Part shown: piece by piece, positions 33,671 through 43,097 of the stretch | Numbering within the stretch: position 1 is the stretch's first letter | Layout of the letters: each line of letters opens with the position of its first letter | DNA from: Bradyrhizobium lablabi | GTDB lineage: Bacteria > Pseudomonadota > Alphaproteobacteria > Rhizobiales > Xanthobacteraceae | Assembly: GCF_900141755.1 (NCBI RefSeq) | Contig: NZ_LT670844.1 | Coordinates: 6,916,501 to 6,980,500, forward strand | Direction: 5' to 3' | DNA: 64,000 nucleotides | Made by a program: the position numbers and the translations under genes | The notes under the pieces: generated by a model | Database searches by the model: none | Told to the model about the DNA's origin: nothing | Seen by the model: the letters and a program-made list of their open reading frames with translations, nothing else

Positions 33671-36142
33671 ATGATTGCGGCCAAGAAAACGTCCGGTAAA
33701 TCAAGTACGGAAATGTTCGACGACGTTCCCGTTCTGCGCCGCAAATGGCACGCCGCGCTGCGGCCGGGCGAGAGCTTGCCGCGCTATGAAGATGTCATGC
33801 TGGGCAGCCTCGGCAAGCTCGCCGATCATATCGTCCTCTTGAAGCATAACGAGACAGTGCTCGAAGTATCGCGCACCGGCCGCTACATCCAGAAATGGCT
33901 GGAGGACGACCGTTGGGACATTCCCTTGAGCGCGCTGCCGCCCGATTGCGCCACCGCGCTCGGCGAGGCCGCGGCCTGCGCGCTTGCAACCAGCCGTCCC
34001 TATCTCGCCGCCGCCCATTGCGTGCGCGACGGGGTGGTCCAGACCTACGATATCCTCGCGCTTCCGACGTTCTCGCGCTGGGGCGGTACACTGATCGGAA
34101 CGTACGTCAACGAGCGCGCACCGAAGTACAATCTGCTGGATGCGATTTTTTCCACCACCGACGAGGGCGTGCTGTCGCTGGCGACGATTCGCGATTTGAG
34201 CGGCCAGCCGTTCGATTTCCAGATCGTCCACCACAATCAGGGAACGTCGCGGCTTTTGAAGTTGCCGTCGAGCGGCCTGTTGTGGCACCGCCTCAGCGCC
34301 GGGGGAAATCTCCTGTGCCTGCCGGAGGTCATCGAACGATTGCTCGCCGTCGTCAACAGCGGCGACCGCGATCAGTTCGAAATCGACAGCGATGATCGCA
34401 ACCTGCGGCTGGGCGTCACCGCATTCGGCGACATCCTCTCGCTGACGATTTCGGATGTGACGGCGCTGAAGCGCCGCGAAGCCTCGTTTCGTCTGTTGTT
34501 CGACAACAACCCGATGCCGATGTGGGTGTTCGACGCCGAGACGACTGGCTTCCTCAGCGTCAATGACGCAGCGGTGCAGCATTATGGCTATAGCCGCGCG
34601 ACGTTTCTGCGCATGAAGATCCGGGACATCTGGCCCGAGGACGAGTGGGTCATCCATACCGAGGCGCTGCAGCAAATCGGCGATGCCTTTTATTCCGGCC
34701 GCCACTGGCGGCATCTCAAGGCCGATGGCAGCGAGATCCAGGTGCTGACATATGGAAGGCGTGTCTCGTTCGAGGGGCGCGACGGCTATCTCGTCGCCGT
34801 CGTCGACATCACCGAGCGGCGCAAGGCCGAGGCGCGGATCGCTTACATGGCCCACCACGACGGCCTGACCAATCTGCCGAACCGCGAACTCTATCAGGAT
34901 CGCCTCAAACAGGCGCTGGAACAGGCCGAGCCGGGCAACAAGCGGGTTGCGGTGTTGTGCGTCGATCTCGACCTGTTCAAGAACGTCAACGATTCGTTCG
35001 GCCATCCGATGGGCGACCGCCTGCTGAAGCAGGTGGCCGACCGGCTGCGGTCGGAAGTTCGCGGCAGCAATCTGGTGGCAAGGCTCGGCGGCGACGAGTT
35101 TGCGGTCATCCTGGCCTCCGACGTCTCGCCGAAGCAAGCCAGCGGCTTTGCGACCCGGCTGATCCAGATCCTGAGCGCAGGCTACGACATCGACGGCATC
35201 GAGGTCGTCATCGGCGCCAGCATCGGGATCGCGCTTTCGCCCGGCGACGGCACAACGTCTGAGGAACTGATGCGCAACGCCGACATGGCGCTGTACCGCG
35301 CCAAGTCGGACGGCGGCGGCGTACACCGCTTCTTTGAGCGCGAGATGGACCGCCAGGCGCAAAGGCGCCGCGACATGGAGTTCGATCTGCGCCGCGCCTT
35401 TGCCAATGGTGAATTCGAGCTGCACTATCAGCCGCTGGTGGACATCGCCGCCGACCGGATCTCGGGCTTTGAATCGCTGCTGCGCTGGCGGCATCCCGAA
35501 AAGGGCATGATCTCGCCCGCGGAGTTTATCCCGGTCGCCGAGGATATCGGATTGATCACCCCGCTCGGCGAGTGGGTGCTCAGGGAAGCCTGCAACGAGG
35601 CGATGAAATGGCCCTCAGGCATCAAGGTCGCGGTTAATCTGTCGCCGGTGCAGTTTCGCAGCCGCAATTTGGTTCAGGTCGTGATCTCGGCGCTTGCGAA
35701 TTCCGGATTGTCGCCGCGGCGGCTCGAGCTTGAAATCACCGAATCGCTGTTCTTGGCGGAGACCGAGGCTAATCTAGCGATCCTGCATCAATTGCGCGAA
35801 CTCGGCGTCAGCATTTCGATGGACGATTTCGGTACCGGATATTCCAGCCTGAGTTATCTGCGAAGCTTTCCGTTCGACAAGATCAAGATCGACCGCTCGT
35901 TCGTGAAGGATCTCGCCGAGCGCTCCGATTGTGTGGCAATCGTGCGGGCGATCTCGGGCCTCGGCCGCAGCCTCAACATCACCACGACCGCCGAGGGCGT
36001 GGAGACCATCGACCAGCTCGACTGGCTGCGCGCCGAAGGCTGCAACGAAGTGCAGGGCTTTCTGTTCAGCGCCGCCAAGCCCGCGGCCGAGGTCGAAGCG
36101 CTGCTGTGCAAGTTTGGCGAGCGCGCATCACAGGCGGCGTGA
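33671..36142 (+). CDS. PAS-GGDEF-EAL protein, likely bifunctional in c-di-GMP turnover (823 aa)
   Basis: A PAS domain (SFRLLFDNNPMPMWVFDAET through YLVAVVDITERRK) is followed by a GGDEF domain with GGDEF exactly at residues 473-477, and by an EAL domain with motif E601-S-L (GFESLLRWRHP), DNA-like VNLSPVQF, LEITES and DDFGTGYSSLSYL. The EAL motif is ESL, a tolerated variant; the metal-binding residues otherwise look intact. Both synthesis and breakdown of c-di-GMP are possible. The first 270 residues hold another PAS-like sensor (KLADHIVLLKHNETVLEVSR). No transmembrane segment. ATG 33671 is chosen over one 42 bp upstream. Confidence 0.93.
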   Translation: MIAAKKTSGKSSTEMFDDVPVLRRKWHAALRPGESLPRYEDVMLGSLGKLADHIVLLKHNETVLEVSRTGRYIQKWLEDDRWDIPLSALPPDCATALGEAAACALATSRPYLAAAHCVRDGVVQTYDILALPTFSRWGGTLIGTYVNERAPKYNLLDAIFSTTDEGVLSLATIRDLSGQPFDFQIVHHNQGTSRLLKLPSSGLLWHRLSAGGNLLCLPEVIERLLAVVNSGDRDQFEIDSDDRNLRLGVTAFGDILSLTISDVTALKRREASFRLLFDNNPMPMWVFDAETTGFLSVNDAAVQHYGYSRATFLRMKIRDIWPEDEWVIHTEALQQIGDAFYSGRHWRHLKADGSEIQVLTYGRRVSFEGRDGYLVAVVDITERRKAEARIAYMAHHDGLTNLPNRELYQDRLKQALEQAEPGNKRVAVLCVDLDLFKNVNDSFGHPMGDRLLKQVADRLRSEVRGSNLVARLGGDEFAVILASDVSPKQASGFATRLIQILSAGYDIDGIEVVIGASIGIALSPGDGTTSEELMRNADMALYRAKSDGGGVHRFFEREMDRQAQRRRDMEFDLRRAFANGEFELHYQPLVDIAADRISGFESLLRWRHPEKGMISPAEFIPVAEDIGLITPLGEWVLREACNEAMKWPSGIKVAVNLSPVQFRSRNLVQVVISALANSGLSPRRLELEITESLFLAETEANLAILHQLRELGVSISMDDFGTGYSSLSYLRSFPFDKIKIDRSFVKDLAERSDCVAIVRAISGLGRSLNITTTAEGVETIDQLDWLRAEGCNEVQGFLFSAAKPAAEVEALLCKFGERASQAA

Positions 36143-36147
36143 AAACC

Positions 36148-36244
36148 GTCGTCATTGCCGGGTTTGACCCGGCAATCCATCTGGAAAAAAACCGCTTCCT
36201 CGTGAAGAACGAAGGATGCCCGGATCAAGTCCGGGCATGACGAT
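36148..36244. repeat. Palindromic intergenic repeat (type B relative)
   Basis: It opens with GTCGTCATTGCCGGGTTTGA (with CCCGGCAAT following) and closes with CCCGGATCAAGTCCGGGCAT then GACGAT. The arms contain small perfect hairpins, GCCGGGTTTGACCCGGC and GCCCGGATCAAGTCCGGGC. It fills the gap between two convergent genes. Confidence 0.65.
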
Positions 36245-36250
36245 ATTGCT

Positions 36251-36829
36251 CTAAAACCGCGTGACGATGTCGGCAAGTGCCGGGCGGGGGCGGTCTTCGC
36301 TCGGTTTCGACGGCGTGCCGATATGGATGAGGCCGGCGAGCTTTTCGTCCGCCTTCAATCCGAGCCCGTCGAGCACGTCGCGATCGAACGCGAACCAGCC
36401 GGTCAGCCAGCACGCGCCGTAGCCGAGCGCGGTCGCCGCGGTGACGATGTTCATCGCGCTGGCGCCCGCCGATAATTGCTGCTCCCACGGCGGCACTTTT
36501 GGATGCGGTTTTGTGAAGCTGACGACGCCGATCACGAGCGGCGCATCGGTGAGCCGGCGCTTTTCGACATCGATTTCGGAAGCTTGCGCGTTCGGATTCT
36601 TCTGCGCGAATACCTTTGCGATGACCTCGCCGGCACGAGCACGCGCCTCGCCCTCGAAAATGATAAATCGCCACGGCACTAGCTTGCCGTGATCGGGTAC
36701 CCGTGCGCCGATGGTCAGGATGGTTTCAAGCTCGGCGGGCGAGGGGCCGGGTCCGCTCATCTCGCGCGGCTTTACCGAGCGGCGGATTTTCAGGAGGTCG
36801 ATGGCGTCGGGCACGAGCGTTTCTTTCAT
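36251..36829 (-). CDS. Nitroreductase family protein (192 aa)
   Basis: FMN-dependent nitroreductase fold: IDLLKIRRSVKPREMSGPGP is the N-terminal FMN-binding arginine region, ILTIGARVPDHGKLVPWRFI follows, and GASAMNIVTAATALGYGACW is the conserved helix. Length matches YdjA-type small nitroreductases. ATG 36829 is used (KETLVPDAIDLLK follows). Likely cytosolic, acting as a dimer with NAD(P)H; substrate unknown. Confidence 0.9.
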   Translation of the reverse strand: MKETLVPDAIDLLKIRRSVKPREMSGPGPSPAELETILTIGARVPDHGKLVPWRFIIFEGEARARAGEVIAKVFAQKNPNAQASEIDVEKRRLTDAPLVIGVVSFTKPHPKVPPWEQQLSAGASAMNIVTAATALGYGACWLTGWFAFDRDVLDGLGLKADEKLAGLIHIGTPSKPSEDRPRPALADIVTRF

Positions 36830-36915
36830 AGGGGGATTAGGAGAGTTTCCTACCACCAGATAGGCGAACGGCACGGCAGGTGAAAGCCAATTTTAGATCG
36901 ATTGTGAATCCTTGC

Positions 36916-37020
36916 ACCGTCATGCCCGGGCTTGTCCAGGCTTGTCCCGGGCATCCACGTCTTGGCCGCGGATAACAAGAGAAGACGTGGATGGCCGGGA
37001 CAAGCCCGGCCACGACGGTA
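36916..37020. repeat. Palindromic intergenic repeat (type B relative)
   Basis: ACCGTCATGCCCGGGCTTGTC at the left is matched by GGACAAGCCCGGCCACGACG at the right, with inner arms GGCATCCACGTCTT and AAGACGTGGATGGC. The left half contains a short internal duplication (GGCTTGTCC AGGCTTGTCC). Lies between the nitroreductase gene and thrS. Confidence 0.7.
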
Positions 37021-37026
37021 AGAGAT

Positions 37027-39072
37027 TTAACCCGCCGCCTTCGCCCGTCTCACATCCGGCGGCGTCGCTTCTTCGACCAGCGCGGCGATGGCCTCGTCGG
37101 TCGGCATCACCTTTTGCCCCTCGCTACCGAGGCGGCGGATCGAGACCGAATGCGTCTCGGCTTCTTTCTTGCCGACCACGAGAAGCGCCGGGATTTTCGC
37201 CAGCGAATGCTCGCGGACCTTATAGTTGATCTTCTCGTTGCGCAGGTCGATCTCGACGCGCAGGCCGGCGCGCCGCGCGGCGGCGGCAACCACCTTGGCG
37301 TATTCGTCGCCTTCGGAGGTGATGGTGGTGACCACCGCCTGCACCGGCGCCAGCCAGAGCGGGAAATTGCCGGCGTAGTGTTCGATCAGGATGCCGATAA
37401 AGCGCTCCATCGAGCCGCAGATCGCGCGATGCACCATGACGGGCACCTTCTTCGAACCATCGGCATCGATGTAGAACGCGCCGAATCGTTCCGGCAGGTT
37501 GAAATCGACCTGCGTGGTGCCGCACTGCCAGTCGCGGCCGATGGCGTCGCGCAGCACATATTCGAATTTCGGGCCATAGAACGCGCCTTCGCCCGGATTG
37601 ATCTCGGTCTTGATGCGGTTACTGCCCTGCGCCTTGATCTCCTGCAGCACCGTCGCCATCACGCGCTCGGCATGATCCCACATCTCGTCGGTGCCGACGC
37701 GCTTTTCCGGCCGGGTCGAGAGTTTTACGGTGAGTTCGCCCTCGAAGCCGAAATCAGCATAGGTCGACAGGATCAGGTCGTTGATCTTGAGACACTCGTC
37801 GGCGAGCTGCTGCTCGGTGCAAAACACATGCGCATCGTCCTGCGTAAATCCGCGCACCCGCATCAAGCCATGCATCGCGCCCGACGGCTCGTAGCGATGC
37901 ACCACGCCGAATTCGGCCAGACGTAGAGGCAAGTCGCGATAGCTCTTCAGGCCATGCTTAAAGATCTGCACGTGGCCCGGACAGTTCATCGGTTTCAGCG
38001 CAAACCAGCGCTTGTCCTCGGCTTCGTCGCCGGCAGATTGCGCGGCGAACATGTTTTCGCGGTACCAGTCCCAATGGCCGGAGGTTTCCCACAGCGACTT
38101 GTCGAGGATCTGCGGCGCGTTGACTTCAGAGTAGTCGCCGGTCAAGCGGCGGCGCATGTAAGCGATCAGCGCCTGGAAGATGGTCCAGCCTTTGGCATGC
38201 CAGAACACAACGCCGGGGCCTTCTTCCTGGAAGTGAAACAGGTCGAGCTCGCGCCCCAGTTTGCGATGGTCGCGCTTCTCGGCTTCCTCGATCTGCTTCA
38301 GATACGCATCGAGGTCTTCCTGTTTGGCGAACGCCGTGCCGTAGATGCGCGTCAGCATAGGATTGTTTGAGTCACCGCGCCAATAGGCGCCGGCGACCTT
38401 CATCAGCTTGAACGCGTTGCCGACCTTGCCGGTCGAGGTCATGTGCGGTCCACGGCAAAGATCGAACCAGTCGCCCTGAAAATAGATCTTGATCGGCTCG
38501 TCGCCGGAAATGGCGTCGACCAATTCGACCTTGAACGCCTCGCCCTTGTCGCGGAATACCTGTTTTGTCTTTTCGCGGTCCCACACTTCCTTGGTGAAGG
38601 GTTTGTCGCGCGCGACGATCTCGCGCATCTTTTTTTCGATCGCGGCAAAATCCTCCGGCGTGAACGGCTCGTTGCGGAAGAAATCGTAATAGAAGCCGTT
38701 CTCGATCACCGGACCGATCGTCACCTGCGTGCCAGGCCACAGCGATTGCACCGCTTCGGCCAGCACATGCGCCGCGTCGTGGCGGATCAATTCCAGCGCG
38801 CGCGCATCGTCGCGGGCGATGAATTCGATTTTCGCGTCCTGTTCAATGGGGTCGGCGAGATCTCTGACCTCGCCATCGAGCGCCATCGCCACCGTGCGCT
38901 TGGCGAGCGAGGGCGAGATGCCCTTGGCGATGTCGAGGCCGGTGATGCCTTTGGGGAACTCGCGCCTGGCGCCGTCGGGGAAGGTGAGGGCGATCTTGTG
39001 CACGGGCTCGACCGGTTTCAGATTCGAGAGGCTGTACTGGAATCCTGACGTGGGGGTATTCTTGTCGGGCAT
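37027..39072 (-). CDS. thrS: Threonyl-tRNA synthetase (681 aa)
   Basis: All three parts are visible: an N-terminal TGS-type domain ([20 protein letters not shown]), the ThrRS editing domain with [20 protein letters not shown] (HxxxH), and the class II catalytic core with [19 protein letters not shown] [40 protein letters not shown] and the C-terminal anticodon domain. The enzyme charges tRNA-Thr. ATG 39072 precedes the TGS domain; the frame to 39180 is longer but unsupported. It is 30-40 residues longer than E. coli ThrRS, mainly at the N-terminus. Confidence 0.97.
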   Translation of the reverse strand: MPDKNTPTSGFQYSLSNLKPVEPVHKIALTFPDGARREFPKGITGLDIAKGISPSLAKRTVAMALDGEVRDLADPIEQDAKIEFIARDDARALELIRHDAAHVLAEAVQSLWPGTQVTIGPVIENGFYYDFFRNEPFTPEDFAAIEKKMREIVARDKPFTKEVWDREKTKQVFRDKGEAFKVELVDAISGDEPIKIYFQGDWFDLCRGPHMTSTGKVGNAFKLMKVAGAYWRGDSNNPMLTRIYGTAFAKQEDLDAYLKQIEEAEKRDHRKLGRELDLFHFQEEGPGVVFWHAKGWTIFQALIAYMRRRLTGDYSEVNAPQILDKSLWETSGHWDWYRENMFAAQSAGDEAEDKRWFALKPMNCPGHVQIFKHGLKSYRDLPLRLAEFGVVHRYEPSGAMHGLMRVRGFTQDDAHVFCTEQQLADECLKINDLILSTYADFGFEGELTVKLSTRPEKRVGTDEMWDHAERVMATVLQEIKAQGSNRIKTEINPGEGAFYGPKFEYVLRDAIGRDWQCGTTQVDFNLPERFGAFYIDADGSKKVPVMVHRAICGSMERFIGILIEHYAGNFPLWLAPVQAVVTTITSEGDEYAKVVAAAARRAGLRVEIDLRNEKINYKVREHSLAKIPALLVVGKKEAETHSVSIRRLGSEGQKVMPTDEAIAALVEEATPPDVRRAKAAG

Positions 39073-39356
39073 AGGTCTCTCCTTAAGCTCACTCCTGCGA
39101 ACGAGCGCAGGTAAGCGGGAACGAGCGGTATAGCAGGCGATTCGGGCGTTGCAATGCGCCGTTGCCGGGAACAGCGCCAAAGAAAATAATCGGACTTCAC
39201 CCTAGGATTTAGCAAAAGGCCGCGCCGCCGACCGGCGGCCTAACCGGCGTAGCCGCTCCGCCCGGCGGGGAAGCCGGGGGATTTTCGGCGCCATGCGGCT
39301 CGACTCGCCGTTTGCCTTGCCTTACATCGGCGGGCGAATACGAAAAGTGAGGCATT

Positions 39357-39749
39357 ATGAGAAGAATACTTCCGCTGGTCCTGGTCCTATATTCCGCCGC
39401 AGCCTTTGCCCAAACCAACCCACCTGCCGAAGGCACCCCACCGGCCGAGGGCAAGGGTAGCCCGCCGACGGTCGGGGGAAAGCCGCTGGTTCAGGTGAAG
39501 CCGAAGAGTGCGACGAAGGGTGCGGCTCCGGCTGGCGCGCATCAATCGGTAGCCAAGCGGTTGCAGGCCTGCCTTGACATCGACGATGGAACGAAGGGCC
39601 GGCTCGATTGCTACGATGCCATCTTCCCGCCCAAGCCAAATCCCAAGGCGCCCGCCGCGAAAGGTGTCGCCGATTGCCATTTGACTAAGGAAGAAGACGA
39701 GCGGCTGACCTGCTACAACGGCTTCGCCGAGAAGATACCGAAATTCTAA
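39357..39749 (+). CDS. Secreted cysteine-containing protein of unknown function (130 aa)
   Basis: A signal peptide (ILPLVLVLYSAAAFA, cleaved before QTNPPA) precedes a Pro/Gly/Lys-rich linker and a small C-terminal domain with four cysteines: RLQACLDIDDGTKGRLDCYD and GVADCHLTKEEDERLTCYN. The paired spacing suggests two disulfides. DCYDAIF and TCYNGFAEK are similar short repeats, hinting at a duplicated motif. No family recognised. No close operon partners. Confidence 0.75.
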   Translation: MRRILPLVLVLYSAAAFAQTNPPAEGTPPAEGKGSPPTVGGKPLVQVKPKSATKGAAPAGAHQSVAKRLQACLDIDDGTKGRLDCYDAIFPPKPNPKAPAAKGVADCHLTKEEDERLTCYNGFAEKIPKF

Positions 39750-39784
39750 CGGGACCATGATCCGATTAGATCGCGCATCAAGCT

Positions 39785-40018
39785 CTAGTCGCCGATCCGC
39801 GTCAGCACCGCCTTGAAGGCGATGCCGGGCAACTGCAACGCGGTGCCTTCGAAGTCGACCATGTCGCCGTTCTGCGCTCCGTGCAGCGTCAGCGTGATCA
39901 TGTCGGTTCCGAACAGCGGCTTGAACCCGGGATCGGGATTGTGCCGCAGCGTCGAGATCTTGACGTGGATGTCGTCGCCCTTGCGGGTGTAATTGCCGCT
40001 GGGACGTATGGCGAACAA
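39785..40018 (-). pseudogene. Fragment of a small conserved protein without a good start codon
   Basis: The minus-strand frame encodes FAIRPSGNYTRKGDDIHVKI then STLRHNPDPGFKPLFGTDMI, with clear protein-like composition, but it has only a TTG at 40018 without ribosome site. The frame stays open upstream for about 14 codons (VEGRAICRCAGL) to a stop, with no ATG or GTG. It may be the 3' part of a gene that lost its 5' end, or a gene with an unusual start. Function unknown. Confidence 0.45.
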
Positions 40019-40114
40019 TCCCGCGCATCGGCAAATCGCGCGGCCCTCAACATCACATTTTTAGCTTTAAGATCAGGTGACGAACTTTGCCGATGCGGGC
40101 TACGCGCGCGCCGC

Positions 40115-41410
40115 CTATTGGCTGGCGGGCGAGGCGGCGCTCGCGGCGATCCTCGTCAGCGCCGGCGTCGCGGCCATCTTGGCGAGCACTTCCTTGACCG
40201 GATTGTCGGTCCAGGCGTGGGTGACGTAGTCACGATGGGTGACACCTTCCGGCGTCTCGACGAATACCACGCTGCCGGGCTTGAGCGGCGCATCGATATT
40301 CTCCGAGACAGCGATGCCCTTTTCCTTCAGCATTTGCATCAGATCGCGGTCGTGCCGCCGTGTGTAATGGGTATAGGAGCTGAGGAAGAAGCCGGATCGG
40401 TTGCTTTCGATCCAGGACGCGAACTTGTCGAGTTCGCCGTAGACCGCATCGAGCAGCAACACGCCGCGGACGCGGTTACTCAGGCCGCCCACATCCAGGC
40501 TCCAGGCGGTCGGCATGAAGCCGCCGCTATAGCCGACGATGACGATCGGCATGTTGGCAAACGCCTTGGCGGCGCGCGGATCGCCGTAGAGCTCGGCGAG
40601 GTGATCGGCGGACTCGGCGATGAAGCGTTTGAACGCACCGGGCTGCCAGAACTTGCCGGCGGAGGAATCGGCTGCATCGACCGCCAGCTGCGGCGCCAGC
40701 AGCACGGCATTGGCGCCGGACTCCGAGATTTGTTGCGGCACCAGTTGGCGGTCGCGCACGTCGCGCTCCAACGTCGCCCCATTGCCATGGAAGAACACCA
40801 CGATGACGCCCGGTTTGCGGATATCGAAATTCTCCGGGACATGCATCAGGACGCGGTTGTCGCTGTAGGTTTCGTCCTGCCAGTACACCCGGCCGCCGTA
40901 GCTGCGGTGGCCGCGGCGACCGCCCTTGGAGATGTTCAGGAAAGGCTCGTCGGTGTGCGGATTATTGCCGAGATAGGGGAACGCCGAGGTTTTCAGGCTG
41001 ACGAGGGTGGTCTGGTCTTCTCGCGGCGCCGAGCGCCCGTAGGGGACGGTTGGGGCCAGCGACGCAACCCGGTAGCGCGCGGGCTCCGCCTGCGCCGTCT
41101 GTTTGGGCGGCGCCTCGACCGGTTGCCGCTGAACCAGGCTTTCACTCGCGGTTGGGAAGCGATCCTTGAATTGAGGTTTTGGGAAGCGGTCGTCGAAGGA
41201 ATCCCCGCTGGACTGCACATTGGCGGCAAGGGTGCCGGCGCTCGGCGCCTGTCCGCATTGAACGAGAACGAAGGACAGCGGGACAAACGCCGACAGCAGC
41301 GCAATCCAGCGCCAGCGCTGCGAAAGTGCAGCCCGCCCGGCGCCAAGCGACGTCACGAGTGACGTCACCCGGCAGGCGCGCTCAAGCGTCTGGAATTTCG
41401 CCCCGACCAT
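40115..41410 (-). CDS. Alpha/beta-hydrolase-like envelope protein, possible lipoprotein (431 aa)
   Basis: After a basic N-terminus comes a hydrophobic segment ending in a lipobox-like cysteine (FVPLSFVLVQCGQAPSAG), then a 120-residue disordered linker. The C-terminal half resembles an alpha/beta hydrolase: GVIVVFFHGNGATLERDV, a nucleophile-like VIVGYSGGFMPTAWSL, an acid-bearing VLLLDAVYGELDKF, and a histidine in THRDYVTHAWTD. It would face the periplasm. Substrate unknown; catalytic assignment rests on motif order alone. Confidence 0.75.
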   Translation of the reverse strand: MVGAKFQTLERACRVTSLVTSLGAGRAALSQRWRWIALLSAFVPLSFVLVQCGQAPSAGTLAANVQSSGDSFDDRFPKPQFKDRFPTASESLVQRQPVEAPPKQTAQAEPARYRVASLAPTVPYGRSAPREDQTTLVSLKTSAFPYLGNNPHTDEPFLNISKGGRRGHRSYGGRVYWQDETYSDNRVLMHVPENFDIRKPGVIVVFFHGNGATLERDVRDRQLVPQQISESGANAVLLAPQLAVDAADSSAGKFWQPGAFKRFIAESADHLAELYGDPRAAKAFANMPIVIVGYSGGFMPTAWSLDVGGLSNRVRGVLLLDAVYGELDKFASWIESNRSGFFLSSYTHYTRRHDRDLMQMLKEKGIAVSENIDAPLKPGSVVFVETPEGVTHRDYVTHAWTDNPVKEVLAKMAATPALTRIAASAASPASQ

Positions 41411-41587
41411 CCACCCATGACCCCAATATCCAGCGACAATCGGCAGATGTGAACGCGCTGGCGTTTAGGTGACGTTAAGCTTCCGAGAAAAACTCCCCAT
41501 CCCGGAAGCTTTACGAGATCACCAAATCGTGTCGCGATTGTGGGGCGACCACCGAGTTTCCGCAATGCCGTAGGCGCCCGGGAGGGC

Positions 41588-41607
41588 TTGACAGGTATTT
41601 AAATACC
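41588..41607 (+). promoter_or_regulatory. TTGACA followed by a perfect 14-bp AT palindrome
   Basis: TTGACA (41588-41593) is followed at once by GGTATTTAAATACC (41594-41607), a perfect palindrome with a consensus -35 box beside it. It lies 109 bp upstream of the permease start. The position suits an operator blocking a promoter, but no good -10 box is seen at 17 bp. Regulator unknown. Confidence 0.4.
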
Positions 41608-41715
41608 GAATTCGGGCCGAGATTTAAATCATTGTTAACATTGCTTGAATTGAGGGAGGACAGCCTGCACGATGAAAATTACCGGCGTGACGCGCGCCCC
41701 AAGGTATGGACCGAC

Positions 41716-43095
41716 ATGGCGGCATCAGAAACGGGAAGCGCGGCCTGGCCCGACAGCCTCCCAGGTCATCGGTCCACTGTCTCGGTCTTCGTCGCGACCG
41801 CCATTGTCGTCGCCGACATGGTCGGCGTCGGCGTCTTCACGAGCCTGGGCTTCCAGGTCAAGGACATCCCCTCCGGCTTTTCGATCCTGTTGCTGTGGGC
41901 GGTCGGCGGCATCGTCGCGCTGTGCGGGGTGTTTTCCTACAGCGAGCTCGGTGCGATGTTTCCGCGCTCCAGCGGCGAATACAATTTCTTAAGCCGCGCC
42001 TTTCACCCCGCGTTCGGATTTCTGGCGGGCTTCGTGTCGGCGACCGTCGGGTTCGCGGCTCCTGTAGCGCTGGCCGCAATGGCGTTCGGGGAATACGGCA
42101 AATCGGTTTTTCCGGGCGCTCCGCCGCTTTTGCTCGCCGTCGGCATCGTCTGGCTTGTGTCGCTCGTGCAACTCGGCGGCATCAAACACTCCTCCAACTT
42201 TCAATTGATCTCGACGATCCTGAAAGTGGTGCTGATCGTGGCCTTCCTGGTGGCGGGTTTTGTCATCGGCACGCCGCAGCCGGTGCGATTCACGCCCGAT
42301 GTCTCTGATCTAGCCCATATCACCAGCGCGCCGTTCGCGATCGGGCTCGTGTTCGTGATGTATTCATTCTCCGGATGGAATGCGGCGACCTACATCATCG
42401 GCGAGATGAAAACCCCGCAGCAGAGCCTGCCGCGCGCGCTGCTTTGGGGGACACTGATCGTGCTGGTGCTGTATGTCGCGCTCAACGCGGTGTTCCTGCG
42501 CACCGCGCCGATCGACAAATTGGCAGGTCAGCTCGACGTCGCCCGCATCGCCGGCAGCTATATTTTCGGCGATCTCGGCGGCCGCATCGTTGGCGCCATG
42601 ATCTGCATCGGCCTCATCTCCTCGATCAGCGCGATGATGTGGATAGGCCCGCGCGTGATGATGACCATGGGGGAGGACATCCCGGCGCTTCAGGTATTTT
42701 CCCGCAAATCGGCCCGCGGCGCGCCGGTCTACGCCATCCTGTTCCAGCTCGCGGTCGCCAATCTGATGCTGTTCACCCAAAGTTTCGAGAAGGTGCTCGA
42801 TTTCATTCAGTCGGCGCTGTTGTTCTGCTCGTTCTTCACCGTGCTCGGCGTCATCAAGCTGCGCATCACGCAGCCCGGCCTGCCGCGGCCCTATCGCGCC
42901 TGGGGATACCCGATTACGCCTGCGGTTTTCCTGCTCGTGACCGGCTTCATGATGTACTATCTTTTGACGGAGCGGCCGCTGCAATCTTCTCTCGGTATTT
43001 TGATTATGATTTCGGGCCTTTTGATTTACGCCATCTTCCGCAAGCGGGCCGGTCCGGGCGCCGCATCCCCAAGCAGCCAGACAAGCCGCGAATAG
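41716..43095 (+). CDS. APC-family amino acid permease (459 aa)
   Basis: Twelve hydrophobic helices with the APC signature near the N-terminus: VFVATAIVVADMVGVGVFTS, then GIVALCGVFSYSELGAMFPR and GEYNFLSRAFHPAFGFLAGF. FVMYSFSGWNAATYIIGEMK is the conserved helix 6. It likely imports or exchanges amino acids or related amines. ATG 41716 is preferred; a longer frame begins at 41632. The stop TAG at 43095 is 2 nt before the ATG of the next gene, so the two are coupled in translation. Confidence 0.9.
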   Translation: MAASETGSAAWPDSLPGHRSTVSVFVATAIVVADMVGVGVFTSLGFQVKDIPSGFSILLLWAVGGIVALCGVFSYSELGAMFPRSSGEYNFLSRAFHPAFGFLAGFVSATVGFAAPVALAAMAFGEYGKSVFPGAPPLLLAVGIVWLVSLVQLGGIKHSSNFQLISTILKVVLIVAFLVAGFVIGTPQPVRFTPDVSDLAHITSAPFAIGLVFVMYSFSGWNAATYIIGEMKTPQQSLPRALLWGTLIVLVLYVALNAVFLRTAPIDKLAGQLDVARIAGSYIFGDLGGRIVGAMICIGLISSISAMMWIGPRVMMTMGEDIPALQVFSRKSARGAPVYAILFQLAVANLMLFTQSFEKVLDFIQSALLFCSFFTVLGVIKLRITQPGLPRPYRAWGYPITPAVFLLVTGFMMYYLLTERPLQSSLGILIMISGLLIYAIFRKRAGPGAASPSSQTSRE

Positions 43096-43097
43096 AG

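Noticed and set aside
33701..35494. Open frame of 597 codons on the minus strand
   Set aside because: Antisense shadow of the PAS-GGDEF-EAL gene.
36874..39356. Riboswitch or T-box upstream of thrS
   Set aside because: The leader region shows no T-box stem or specifier, and T-boxes are not expected in alphaproteobacteria.
39881..41362. Open frame of 493 codons on the plus strand
   Set aside because: Antisense to the hydrolase-like envelope protein; composition is a mirror of it.
42375..43097. N-terminal extension of the exported protein
   Set aside because: The stretch is the permease gene read in another frame; the signal peptide starts at 43098.
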